A stretch of DNA of 64,000 nucleotides from Tolypocladium sp. Sup5 PDA-1. Its lineage: Eukaryota > Ascomycota > Sordariomycetes > Hypocreales > Ophiocordycipitaceae. Location of the stretch: assembly GCA_000750105.3 (NCBI GenBank), contig JPHH03000094.1:1-64000 (forward strand), written 5' to 3'. Both the position numbers and the translations under genes were made by a program. Of this stretch, positions 45,606 to 56,461 are shown piece after piece (the stretch's first letter is position 1; each line of letters starts with the position of its first letter). Under the pieces are notes generated by a model. That model saw only the letters and a list, made by a program, of their open reading frames with translations, made no database searches and was not told the DNA's origin.

Positions 45606-47138
45606 TCATAATGTTTCCCATCTGACCAGACCTAGGGGACCTTGTTTACGTACCTGTTCAATATTACCTATAGTAGAGTTGAGTTCTTGCATATCTTCTT
45701 GGCTTATATCTTTGCCTCCCAGCGCTTTGATACGTTGAAGCAACTTCTCGCTAGCGGAACGTGACTGTTGTAGTGTTTCCATCTCCTCAACCAACTTCAT
45801 AATTGCTCTGGAGGCAAATCGGATCATTAGTTGTAGATGAAGTTTCCCGCTTTCCCAAAAGTGTTCAGTATCTCTTCTCTCGGCCCTTTCCACCTTGAAA
45901 GTCTCCCAAAACTGCTCGATCTCGGCTGGGTAGCTTGTGTCTTCTGGGTAGACAACCCATTCCGGATCCTGCTGCTCCGAGTGTTCGCACCATTCGTTTA
46001 AGAGTCTCTCACGGCCTGGAAGGCCGGCAAAGTGCACCAGGAGGTCACCGCGCTGTACCTCAACATCTTTATTGGCCTCGTCCTCAATATTTGTATACGC
46101 ATTAAACCACTGAGATGTGTCCAAGTCAGCATGACCCCATGGATGAAGGTTGAATAGCGGATTAAACCGAGGTGATGTCTAAAGCAGTTCGCAAAGTATT
46201 TTTCGTGAAATGAACCAATATGTCCAATGACAATTTGACTTACTCGCTGGGGTACCGTAACAGCATGCTCCGCAAACTTGCGGTGCCGAAGGACCATTTC
46301 CATGGCGCTCTGATCTTGGTACGGCAATCTCGTCTCGGGACGAAAGTCACGGAATGCGAGGATGGAGGCGAGTAGGTTAACCGAATCCGGCGCTGTCCGG
46401 ATTGCGAAGACTCCATTGTTAAGGCCATTCCAATCTTCTGTGACTATGATGTGCACATCGCTCAGGTCATTGTCCCCGTCGGGCGGAAGAAAGGTTTCGA
46501 GAGGCATCTTGTAGTTGAGGATAACGGTATCAGCGTCAAACCAGAATAACCAGGAGAGGCGTTGGCTCTCCGGCTTGCTTAGCTCCTGGAGGAGCACGAA
46601 TTGAATGTACGCTGGCTTCGTCCAATACCCGTCAAGAATTGAGTCACGTTGAACGAACATTGAATAGCCGTGTAGCCGGTTATGCTCCTCGTGAGTTCTC
46701 AATGCGCGCTCATACGCCGGCGACTCCTCCCCGTATAGAATGGTAATCTTCCCGACACGTGCCTGACCGACATCATCAATGTCGATAGCTGACTCCTCAT
46801 ATGGAAGTTCTGCATCTACTCTACGTGTAAGCATAAAGGATGCACTAGGGTCTGGTCCGGTTTGAGTGACAGTACCGTCTGCAGCCAGGGTTTCATCGCG
46901 TATGTCCTCGAATAGAAGGTTTGTAACTAATGAAAGTGTAAGCAACGAGGATACGCATTAGAGTTGGGGTCACAATACCATTTGTGGGCAAAGGTTCAGA
47001 GACTGTGTCGATTGGGTTCGGCTCAGGTACCTCTACCACCGCAGGTGGTGTATGGAACCAGAGCCTTAAGAAAAGCACGCAAAACGATGCCAAAAGTATA
47101 GCCACGGAGGCATGCACTGCTATAATACGGCGAGCCAT
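45606..47138 (-). CDS. GT34-family (GMA12/MNN10-type) glycosyltransferase, three exons
   Basis: Golgi type II membrane enzyme transferring galactose or mannose from a nucleotide sugar (family knowledge). Exons 47138-46979, 46926-46244 and 46178-45606 (160+683+573 nt) give 471 residues. Introns are 52 bp (GTATTG...TAG) and 65 bp (GTAAGT...TAG). Residues 8-28 form the single N-terminal membrane anchor after MARR. The catalytic domain starts near KITILYG (113-119), with HGYSMFVQRD, GYWTKPAYIQFVLLQEL, the D-x-D motif DAD at 184-186 within LFWFDADT, LNNGVFAIRT, PYQDQSAM and VPQR. Exon 3 continues NPLFNLHPWGHAD, then GDLLVHFAGLPGR. A coiled-coil-like C-terminal tail (EEMETLQQSRSASEKLLQRI) follows. 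No damage is seen. Confidence 0.92.
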
Positions 47139-49089
47139 TATACTGCATTGGGATTGAGTCCCGGCCGTGTAGGAAAGCTTTTGGCTACATTGTTATATTT
47201 GCTATTCGCAAGGGCACGCGAGCCAGTTTTAGCAGAGGCATTCGTTGGCGTACGCCAATGTCTTAGTACTATGCGGTCGATTCATGGAATGCAAACTCAT
47301 TGCGCTAAAACAGCCAGGTTGGTACTACTTGGTATATATAGAGGAGAGCTAAACAGTGGATGTCGAACCGGCATGCCGGTGTCTGGAACACGACCTCATT
47401 CGGCGACTTTATTTGCCCCGGTCTAAGACAAAAGGGGGGGGCAGCCTCTTCTTTATTAACCCGACCATTCCAAGACCAAATGTCCGCAGCTTATCCCCAA
47501 GACTTGCGCCAGGCAGCATCACATCCATGTCCCGTGCGGCCGGTAGCGGGACGGATGCCAAAGGCATCCAAGGGAAAAACGAGTAAGAACGGCGTATCCG
47601 TCGGGACCTCGACTTATTAGTGGCGGAGCGGTTAGGGCGCTACCCTGCGTACTTAACGGAGCTAACTGAGATCCAGGACGAGTTAGACCTTGACTGTGGG
47701 TAGCATTGACATTGCTGCCTGCTTGCAGGACTCCATTTCTGGCAGCATCTTAGGGTTATCTTCGTGGTGGTTATACCTTAGGCTAATTTGGCGAGCCTAG
47801 GCGCTGGTGGGCTGCAAGATATCATGATCTGGCATCGATACCCACAAGAGAAGATGTGTTCGGCAATAGAGATGTATTACGCATTTAATTAGGGAGATAC
47901 TGTACCATGTCGGTACGTGGCCAAACATGGAGATGCTCCGAGGAGCCAGAGATGGAGATGCTACCAGCTAGGAAACAGCCATGCTGTGGAGAAAGTAACC
48001 AAGAACGGAGGTAGCGTAGATTAGTCATACCGGTTTCGGGAAACTCATAAGACACCGACGGAGATGAGAGCATGTCCTGTATGATTTCACGAATCAGACC
48101 TTGACGCGTGGTGTGCTATCTGGAGATCATTGGCTTATCGAGCGATTTAATTACGGGCGATACCTCACGCGAGATTACAGAGGTCAATGTAACTCCCGAC
48201 AGAGGAGTAACAGTTTCCTACAAGGGGTGCCAGGCAGTGGGGTCCACAGGCGTCAATAGTGCTTCTCTTTCCGTCCCGAATATTATGGTATAGTTACCAT
48301 AACAACCAGTAACTATACTATATAAGGTCCAAGTTCTAAGACTAGAGATGTGTGACAGGTAGTCCGTAGTGTGTTTATGATACCATAACCAAGCCTCCAT
48401 ATGTTCGGACTAATTGTCGTCGGGCCGCAGGGACTTTAACTCCGAGAAGGCCGAGACTTCGGAGGCCCAACAACAAAGTCCGAGCTCTCCCGGTTTCTGC
48501 CAGTTCATAAGATTGAAGCCTGGCATCATCAATGGGCATGCTAGGTCCCTCTAGATGCTAAAAATAACCCACAGGGCCTTGAAAGTCATCTTCGAATACT
48601 CCGATGTCCCTGCGAGGCCAAGACGCGCCGAGCAGCCCCAGTCCTAGCTCAGCCTTTAAAGTACGCTGTGCAGACTCTCCCCCTCCTCGGCAATGCCCTC
48701 CAAAACGTCATGAAACCCCAAGCGGACTGGGTCCTTGGAGGCACGACCATATGGCTAGCTCAGTGCTTGGGACCCACAAGACATCGAGGAGATATTTGCA
48801 TTCTTCGATAACCGTTGAAGAGGCTTCTTGTCTGCGGCATGCTTTCATGTTACCTGCAAATGTATCTTGGCCATAGCATTCAGCCGAGTATGAGCGGAAA
48901 ATGCGTTGTATGGCAAGATTTACTTTCACTAGCTTTCGACCGTTCACTGGCGTCTTATGAAATGGACCACGAAGAAAGTCTTCAGAGTTTGACTACGGTC
49001 CCGGACAGTGAGGGCCTACACTATTGTCAGCGCCATGAACTAGATTTGCCACATTATGCGGCGATACTTGCTATGCCAGTCAGCGGCTG
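47139..49089. other. Intergenic interval
   Basis: No supported gene in about 1.9 kb. A stretch at 48655-48790 reads on plus as a protein-like run (LKYAVQTLPLLGNALQNVM), possibly a decayed membrane protein, but is too short to assign. A weak GCGGAGCGGTTAGGGCGC word at about 47627 resembles a tRNA D-arm without the rest. Confidence 0.4.
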
Positions 49090-49600
49090 GAGTCATTGTC
49101 GCCATCTGACTGGTGCAGAAAAGGGGATGGCAACTTGGTGAGGTTGAACTGGTCTGGCGTAAGGCGAAAGTCCTTGCATTGACTGCATGAGGCCTCTACC
49201 ATCAGGGGTGGGATAGGCGTGGCCGTCTTAGCAGCTACCATCTTATCCAAAATGTCTGAGAGACGCATGAGGCTGCAAGCCCAAGTGTCTGGCAAGACGA
49301 CCGAATCACTGCTCCGGATCAGCTCCCAGAGAATTCGGCGCACCCAAGATGCGTCAGAGGCCATTCTCGATTTGGCCCTTGAGATCGTTGAAGAGGGGTG
49401 CTTTTTCGTCGTTCTCGACAACTCTTTGGATGACGGCGCCGACCTCCAAGTCGGGATTGCATTCCTCGTTGATCTCAACCAGATCGTTGTCATCCTTGAG
49501 GGCCTGAGCAAAGGATGGCAAGCCCACGTGAGAGAGGTCCTGCGCGGTCTGCTGGGAGGGAGAAAACATGTTGACAATTCATGGCATCGCGTATAGAATA
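49090..49600 (-). pseudogene. Truncated UbiD/Fdc1-type decarboxylase (N-terminal part)
   Basis: Minus-strand frames reproduce the start of a fungal prenylated-FMN-dependent decarboxylase: LPSFAQALKDDNDLVEINEE, CNPDLEVGAVIQRVVENDEK and APLFNDLKGQ (about 49530-49370), then after a frame change SWVRRILWEL, LSDILDKMVAAKTATPIPP (about 49270-49215) and LTPDQFNLTKLPSPFLHQSDG (about 49160-49100). There homology ends. A full enzyme is about 500 residues, so the prenyl-FMN and metal sites, which lie further C-terminal, are missing. Its 5' end faces the UbiX relic at 49611, the usual neighbour of this gene in fungi. Confidence 0.75.
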
Positions 49601-49610
49601 AGGTCCTCGA

Positions 49611-50102
49611 ATGAATACCCGGTGTAAGGCGTGCCGGCGCAGCTTTCATGAGAATCGGGTTGTTACTGTTATAATATACGCACCACACCCGGAATCGATC
49701 GGAGATTACACGCCGGCGGCTGTCCGCAGACTTCGCCTACAACTCTCACGACCTGCCGCGCCCATATCAAGCGGCTCCTTTTGGGTAGACGGCCTGGTCG
49801 TGGAACCGTGCTCCGTCACAACTTTGGTGTCGAAAAATGCTAGTATTTGCGAGGACCTTATCAGCCGTACGGCAGACGTATGCCTCAAGGAGCGGAGGCA
49901 ACTCGTTCATTCCGCCAGAGAGACGCCGTTTAGCGGGATCCATCTGCGGAACATGTTGGATGTGACGCGTGCGGGGGCGATCATTGCGACGGCGGTTATG
50001 GACTTCTACACCAGAACGTCAGGGGTGGAAGATGCGGTGAAACGGCTGATGGGACATCTGTTAGATCTCTTCAACTTGGACACCGATGACTTCAGCAGGT
50101 GA
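49611..50102 (+). pseudogene. N-terminally truncated UbiX/Pad1-type flavin prenyltransferase
   Basis: The intact enzyme makes prenylated FMN, the cofactor of UbiD-type decarboxylases. The plus-strand frame of 163 codons matches the C-terminal two thirds of the family from IGDYTPAAVRRL onward: AAPISSGSFWVDGLVVEPCS (about 49757-49816), EDLISRTADVCLKERRQLVH (about 49852-49911), RETPFSGIHLRNML (about 49918) and TRAGAIIATAVMDFYTR (about 49966-50016). The start (MNTRCKACRRSF...) bears no resemblance to the family's beta-alpha FMN-binding G-x-T-G-x-x-G segment, so that part is lost or replaced, and some conserved residues in the central loop differ. The remaining frame is open, so a short protein could still be made, but a working prenyltransferase is unlikely. 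Confidence 0.75.
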
Positions 50103-50518
50103 AATGGTATAAAACGCTAATATAAGGAAGTATGTTTCTAATTCAGTTTTTGTGTTCCAGCGGATCTTGGTGATTAGATAGAATTCCCTGGCGGGTACCT
50201 ATAGAACGGAAAAAGCACAATGTATATGAAGTCTAGAAAACTGTGACGAGTGGATTTTCTAATAGATAAGCCGTAGCAGGGTGTTTATGTTATGCCAGTC
50301 CTACGATACCTCGAAGAGCTGCGGGCAGCGGATGTCACCCAGAGGCGATGGTTAGAGGGCGAGAATGTCTTTAATGATGCTGTGTCACCGGGGTTGCTAA
50401 CAGATCGCCTAAACTTCTATGGAAGACTTCTCACACAATCTTAAGCTTCTAGGCTTCATGGTATGAACAGAAGCATCCACTGGTTATGCCGGACCTCCAA
50501 GCCACACTGATTGTCTGT
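50103..50518. other. Intergenic interval
   Basis: Separates the UbiX relic from the 3' end of the O-methyltransferase gene; nothing further seen. Confidence 0.5.
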
Positions 50519-51283
50519 TCAAAGCACAGTTGCGAGTAGGAACCCATCAATGAACGCATCGTTCCCTGGCGCCTTGTGGGCTGAAATTGTTGGCGTAAGG
50601 CTAGCCTTTACTCTGCCGTCTTTGCCCACTCTTGCAACCAGCGAGTTTTCGGCAGCGGCAGCAGAGGTGCCGCTGTCCATCATCTCTCGAACCACATTAT
50701 CGATATAAATGCATCCACCCTTGCGCGTTAGTTTAACCGCCCAGTCAAAGTACTCCCACTGCTCGCCCCAGTCGGCATCAATAAAGACCAGGTCGAACTG
50801 GCGCTTCTCGGCACCTAACTTCGGAAGAACGTCTAGCGCGGCACCGAGGATAGTCTCAGCATCTAAGCCGGCGGAGTGGAGATTCTCGAGCGCCACGTCG
50901 CGGTGCTTGGGCCTGATCTCGATGCTGGTAACCTTGGCTCCCGCCTTGACGAACCAGATAGTCGAGTAGCCACCAAGCGTGCCGATTTCGAGGACGGACT
51001 TGGCGCCGATGAGCTGGCATAGAACAGAGAGGTATTGGCCCTGCATTGGGGAGATGGAGATGTTGGGAAGGTTCTTCTTGCGAGAGTTGGAGACGGCATT
51101 GTCCAGATCTGGGTCTGGACGAAGCAAGCTCCGCTCCGCAACAGCCTCGACGGATGCGATGAGCTTGTTTCGTGAAGCCGCGGTAGACATCCTGGGCAAG
51201 GATCGGTTGTAACGGGAAAAGGTAATGTCTGATTTTGGACAGGGCTTGTTTAAAAGAGTGCGAACTGACTTGAGTCTGAACAT
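50519..51283 (-). CDS. Class I cation-dependent O-methyltransferase (caffeoyl-CoA/catechol type)
   Basis: Transfers methyl from S-adenosylmethionine to a catechol-type hydroxyl. Intronless, 254 residues. SAM-binding motif I VLEIGTLGGYST (97-108), motif II-like KVTSIEIRPK (117-126), metal ligands D169 (in FIDAD), D195 and N196 (in YIDNVV), and a conserved SPMQGQYL (78-85) near the N-terminus. The first ATG gives a basic extension MFRLKSVRTLLNK that could be a mitochondrial presequence. The ATG at 51190 (M32) gives a start typical of cytosolic relatives; which is used cannot be decided. No damage is seen. It lies 416 bp from the UbiX relic, so a former aromatic-compound cluster is possible. Confidence 0.93.
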   Translation of the reverse strand: MFRLKSVRTLLNKPCPKSDITFSRYNRSLPRMSTAASRNKLIASVEAVAERSLLRPDPDLDNAVSNSRKKNLPNISISPMQGQYLSVLCQLIGAKSVLEIGTLGGYSTIWFVKAGAKVTSIEIRPKHRDVALENLHSAGLDAETILGAALDVLPKLGAEKRQFDLVFIDADWGEQWEYFDWAVKLTRKGGCIYIDNVVREMMDSGTSAAAAENSLVARVGKDGRVKASLTPTISAHKAPGNDAFIDGFLLATVL

Positions 51284-53774
51284 TGTTAACGATTACTGGT
51301 TGATATCCGTACTCCCGCCTCTTTAAGTAGGAGACGTGTCGGTGTTCGGCTCGGTTTTAAAAAGAAAGAGATGGCACCACCAACATTATGCAAACCAACC
51401 ATGGAACTCTGTATTATGAGATATCAAGAAGCTAAAATAGGTAAGTCTTAATCCCGGAAGTCGCAGCAGGAGATGTATCGTACGTACGAAGGATGCGTAT
51501 GAGGATCGGGTTTAAAATCCGGCTCCGAATAGTAGGTGGGGTATGGATAGGGGGTGCGGGGATTGCGGTCGGATTTATTAGACCACGACGCCGGAAGTCG
51601 AACCCACCATCGCTGACTCCTCCCCACTTGTACTTCTTCTCGGAAGTCGGATCTAATAACGCGGCTTGCGTGGTCTCTCCGACAAGCGGGGTTGTCCGCC
51701 TACCCTGCTCCTCTCGTCGTGATCTGCGGTGCTCCGGAGAGACTGGCTTTCTTGCCGCGTGGGACTCGACAAATCCATGTCCCTCGCGAGACAGATGGAG
51801 AATGCGGTGACAGCATACTGACTTTTTAGGGCTTCTATCACATTCAGAAATCTACGCCAGTATACGCCACTACTAGCTACATCTGCTGGAGTGTGCATTC
51901 CGCTTTTGTTTGGCCCGTTTGGCCAACGCGATAACCAGGGGATCTTACTCGTCACAAACCGTAGACGAGTCCATCGAAGAATCGTCCCTGATTGGTTTCG
52001 ACCTCCACCAAGACAACTTCCTAGCCAGCCAAACCGCGCTTTTCGCTTCATATCAATTACCGAAATGTCGTCTTGGAAATGCCATGATCAACTTTTAGAC
52101 CGAACAGCCTTGTGCCAATTACAACCACAGCAGCCGCAGCCACGTTTTGTCCCGCGCGGTGGCCAGTTGACTGTCACGATGGGGCGGTGGTGAGTTATTC
52201 CGCATTCAGTCTCAACGGAGACTTCGAAGGCGACTACCATGATGTCGGCCGTCGTCATGGATCCTTCGTGGGATTCGCTTCTATGGCGGGCCAGCCGAGT
52301 AGCACAGTTGCTCCAGAATGATGCACAGCATTTCCTCATCGCTGTTGCACTTTGAGCGGTGCCCGATGTCGATGCTGCCAATGGCGGTCTTGAGGGCGTC
52401 GAGTGATTCGCCGAACACACTTGCCATCACCTCTGACGAGCTGGACTTGCCCATTGTGGTAGGCATTTTCGTTTGCGCATGGCATCGAGTGGCCCGCCAT
52501 AGAAGCGAATCCCACGAAGGATCCATGATGGGCGGCGGGTGGGTTACGCCATCTGCACCCTCAAGTCTCCTGACACGACTCTCGAGACACTCCCGCGATG
52601 TCGTAGCTGAGGCTTCGCCGGGATGGCCCCTGCGCCTATACCCTTCGACGTTTGAGATGCTTGCAGCGCATTGTAGCTTCTCCATGGTAGATTCAATAAA
52701 AAAGGTACAAGGAGTTGGTACTGATGAGTGAAGGACCATTGTTCGGGGCTTGGAGAAGTACATAACAGTCCGTCCGCGGTACAAGCAAGCTGCACAACCC
52801 AGTCCCTGCAATTTTGATGTAGACTAACGCGCAGCTGATTGGATTTGCTGGTTTTGCCTCAGGCGGCATCTATCATTTGCAACAGCAATTCGTAGTGGTA
52901 CCTCTTCGATGCGGCCGAGTCGCTCCCGTCCCGTTGGGCTAATCATAGTTCGCGGACGGTCAGGCAGCAGGGCATTTTTTGGTGAGACCGGGAACACCCT
53001 AGTTCACAGGCAATGAGTGGATGTGCATGGAATTCAGTAATAAATTCCATCCAACCGTCAATAGAGAGTGAACGCAACCCGCTCGGGGCTTCGTATGCGC
53101 ACATGTGCGAGGTGTTGTGGAGCCTCAACAGGAGAGGCGAGGCGGTCGCGGCTTGCCTAGAAGAGCGAAGTTGGCTATGGCCGTTGATAATGTTTTGAGA
53201 CACCGCTAACCAAGAGCCTGTGAATAAGATGCTAACGAGTTTTGAGAAATTAAGATGGCAGAATGTTCGGTGGCCCATCCACATACCGTTAATATTGGTG
53301 ACGTGTGTTTCGTGGTTGCCTGTTGGGCATTCACGTCAAGTTATAACCTTGCCGCCTGGCCGTGAAAAGCAACGACGTGCTGAGGTTCATTTGCCTCTAC
53401 AAGGGTGGCACAGACATGGCACACGGCTCGTAGAGCCTCTGTCCGCATCATATAATGAGCTCCGTTTCGAGGTGCAAAAGCCGGGGTATCACACAGGGGG
53501 GGGCTAAGAAGGTTCAACGCTAACTCACGCCGACATAATCGAAAAGGCTATATCACCAAATGCCTCTTTTTAGGTACGTGTCATAGACCACGCATCATAG
53601 AGCCGTGCAGCCGTTCTCCAAGCTTCTAATAGCTTCTATAATCCTAGTCAGAATATATATAAATAAGAGCTCCCTATCCTCTCTTCCTACCTAGAAATTA
53701 AGCTACTTTTAATTACTCTATTTTCTATCTTTGTGAGCAGTACCACGATTCTATATTGCCTGATCTAGCAACTC
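51284..53774. other. Intergenic interval with a long inverted repeat
   Basis: About 2.5 kb without a supported gene. It holds the 39-bp inverted repeat at 52255-52528. From about 53580 to 53760 it is AT-rich with TATATATAAATAAGAGC and pyrimidine tracts, which resembles LTR or promoter DNA but shows no defined ends. Minus-strand frames at 52281-52811 run through the inverted repeat and are doubtful. Confidence 0.45.
52255..52528. repeat. 39-bp perfect inverted repeat with 196-bp spacer
   Basis: Arm 1 at 52255-52293 and arm 2 at 52490-52528 are exact reverse complements over 39 bp (beginning TCATGGATCCTTCGTGGGAT). The spacer holds a minus-strand frame with MGKSSSSEVMASVFGESLDA. This could be a small non-autonomous element, a hairpin-RNA source, or a remnant of a duplication. 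Confidence 0.85.
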
Positions 53775-54010
53775 AGACGCCAGGAAGGGTGATGGCACGA
53801 CGTAGACCGCGCCGCACTCGCGGCCCTGTGCCCCTGTATCGGATCGCATGACCCTTCGCCAGACGGTCGACGCCCCCTCCCCTCGAGCAACTTTGGCATT
53901 GGCTTCGACACAGTGGTCAAGCCGGCACTGACCCTGATACTCGCCACGCTGTGGGGTCGGACGGATATCGTGTTCGGCGAGCTCGTAGAGGGCGGTGCAG
54001 GAAGCTCGAG
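53775..54010 (+). pseudogene. Fragment resembling an NRPS condensation domain
   Basis: The plus-strand frame through 53898-53996 reads GIGFDTVVKPALTLILATLW followed by GRTDIVFGELVEGG. This is the pattern of the helix and strand in the C-terminal lobe of NRPS condensation domains (T-x-x-T-x-V-K-A-A-W-A-x-x-L-A-x-x-x-G-x-x-D-V-V-F-G). The HHxxxD motif that should lie upstream is not visible, and downstream frames break up. Short but specific; I rate it a possible relic only. Confidence 0.4.
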
Positions 54011-55739
54011 ACGAGCAACGATGTGCCCTGCATCGTAGGCCGTGACGGTCAAATTGCCAGCGACCTCCGCTAAGGTAGCCATTTGCTGGCGCACAGGAGC
54101 CCGCTTCTTCGCCTGCGTTGACACAACCAGAGACCCAACCATTAATGCTTTGGGTCCACCGCCCGAACTTCTCCGGCGGAGAAGCCTCGTCTCATCGCAC
54201 ACCACGCTCCGGAACCACGGATTTAGCGCATTTCACTGCCATCAGCCACGCTTGAAGCATTCCATGGCTTGAGGCATGGCCACGGTATTTACCATCTTGA
54301 CCTCGAGCCTGACGAACTGGAGAGCGAAGTTGCCGCTAATTTTACACAACAACCGTGCAGGCTCATCGATGACACCGTTGACACGCACAGATGCGTCTAA
54401 ACCCCTATTCGGCCGAAGTCTTTAACGAGCATTTCGCTTCAGCTCATCGCTTACATCTGCTCCTCGTCAGAGCGGGACACGCAATACTCTTTTTGACGAC
54501 GAACTATCGAGAATGGTCTACTTCCTAACGCTTGTTCGCTCCCTCGAGAACCTCATTGGCCGCGGCAAGACGATCGCAACCCTGGAGGCACTACAATTTG
54601 TGTTCTGAAGGTAGCTCGAGTTGCTGGTAGGGTAAGGTATCGGTCATGAGACTGATGATCGAGAGCTGGGTGCCTACTACTGCCACTTCTAGGTATCGCT
54701 AGCTGATTATGGTAGTGACCACGACTTTCCCTGTCGTCTCGAGCAACCCGCCTTGGCTAGGGAAATCATGAGCCCGGCAGAACTCAAAGAGAGACTCAAG
54801 AGAGCGCCACCATAATGGGGCCCCTCGACTCATTCTTGAAACCCTTTGCGGCACACGAGGAATGGTGGCCAAGTGGTCGCGAGACATTTGTAGGTAGCGC
54901 CCATGGACAAGTTGGCAAGAATGACCAGTCAATTTTGGTTAAAACAGGCCAGAATGCGTTCTACGTAACAAATGGCGGGACCATGATCTATGTATCATTA
55001 TGAAGAGATGATGGGACGATCTGATCCTTCGCCCACCGCATTTCAAGAGCTTTGCCTGAACCTGAGATATACAGACCACGACTGAAACCACAAGATGAGG
55101 GCAACGCTATCCGTTCGCGTGTCCGGCTCGGCATTCAACTTGATATTATTACCTGATAACTGACTACAGATAAATGCAGAGTTCGTTTAGAAGGCCAGAC
55201 AGGATGGCTCAGGGCGGCCGAGTGTCTGTGAGATTGAGACACCGCGTTGTCTTCAGAGATAAGGCCTCAAACGGGTCTTGATTTTAGGAATAATTTACGT
55301 AGACACAGCCGAAGCATCCGTTATGAAACTATGAGTGATATTTGGTTTTCTTCCGGTGTTCATCCCAAGCCAGGGCTCACCTCTGCCCAGGCATCATCCG
55401 CTTCAAGCTTGCGAAACCGCAGGAAGAAGAATTAATATCCCTAACCCGGACCATCATACGGCCTTGGAGCCGGCACAAGCCCGCACCAGATGACTTCAGG
55501 TATGTCCATCCCCGTGCAAGTGCTTTAGTGAGGCAAAACAAACACACCAAGAGCCGAGAGCAACAGAACGTCGTGTAAGAGGGAAGGCAGGATTTGCCCA
55601 AGCATACTGACAAGACTTTCACATAGCAATTCAAAGGGATAAAGGTCGAGAAGAGGCAATGAGGCCATTCTTAAGTATTAAAGGAAAATTAAGAACGCGA
55701 TTGCTAAGACTATGTGATGATGAATTTCCATCTGTTCTA
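54011..55739. other. Gene-free interval
   Basis: Up to about 54610 the sequence may be the continuing, unreadable decay of the NRPS-like fragment. The rest shows no coding signal, repeat or RNA gene that I can support. Confidence 0.4.
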
Positions 55740-56461
55740 CTACCCACAGTGGTCTTTCTGGGGGCCCCAGATCCCAACGTTCCAGTGAGTCGGGTGGAAT
55801 GCCTGTCCGTTAATTTCGCCCTTAATTATATTCAAGTCGTCGACATTAGAGCAATAGTCCACGACCCTTTGTGCGCCATCCGCAATGGAATTCCAACTAT
55901 CTAGAGTCTTGGGCTCCGTGTCCTGTAAGTCTGGTTTTAAATGTGTAATCTTCATATTCTGGTATCTTGCTAACTTACATCATTGCACCACCAGATGCTA
56001 CTGGACCACGATCAGCTAACCCGTCCGCACGCGCCCGGTCCGCCTCGGTTCCGAGGCTGGCCCTGAGGCAATCGACGAAGATAGGCGATACCTTCGTCGA
56101 TCAAATCCTGGCTAGCTGTTCCATATTTTTCGACGCTGCAAGCCACAAAGGTATTGCGAAAGTCGGTACGAACCGTAAGTTCGGGGTCTCTATGCTCTAC
56201 ATTGGCAAGAGGGAAGTCCGAGTCATAGTTCGGGTTGATATCTAGAAGCTGCCTATGCATTTGCTGCACGGTTCCATTCAGCGTTAGAATTGGCGCATCT
56301 GGGAACGCCTGAACGTCCCATTCAATGGGCACTTCGAAGGCTCCAGGCATACGTGCAATAACCGGACTGGCAGCCTGATTAGGTCCATTCGGGGCTGCTT
56401 GAGCCAGGCCAAGGAGGGCACCAAGCAGAATGGAGTACATGATGATGATGGGCGGATTCAT
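55740..56461 (-). pseudogene. Small secreted protein, family member 3, disrupted by TGA
   Basis: Exons 56461-55979 and 55922-55740 (483+183 nt, 222 codons) with a 56-bp GTAAGT...CAG intron. The signal peptide lies in MYSILLGALLGLAQAAP (an alternative in-frame start precedes it). The mature part aligns with members 1 and 2: AFEVPIEWDVQAFPD, LLDINPNYDSD, YLRRLPQG, GGPGACGRVS, IWWCND directly before the intron, then WNSIADGAQRVVDYC and GQAFHPTHWNVG ending D-H-C-G. At 56014-56012 the codon expected to be cysteine in GRVSC is TGA, truncating the protein before the second exon. It lacks the first intron of the other two. Either a dead copy or a case of readthrough or polymorphism. Confidence 0.8.

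Noticed and set aside
47620..47700. tRNA-like D-arm word
   Set aside because: No matching acceptor stem, anticodon arm or T-arm could be found nearby.
49080..49688. 202-codon minus frame as one intact protein
   Set aside because: It mixes out-of-frame sequence with part of the UbiD homology; the conserved UbiD blocks require a frame change.
53580..53765. Possible LTR with TATA and pyrimidine tracts
   Set aside because: No TG...CA ends, primer-binding site, partner LTR or element coding sequence could be identified.
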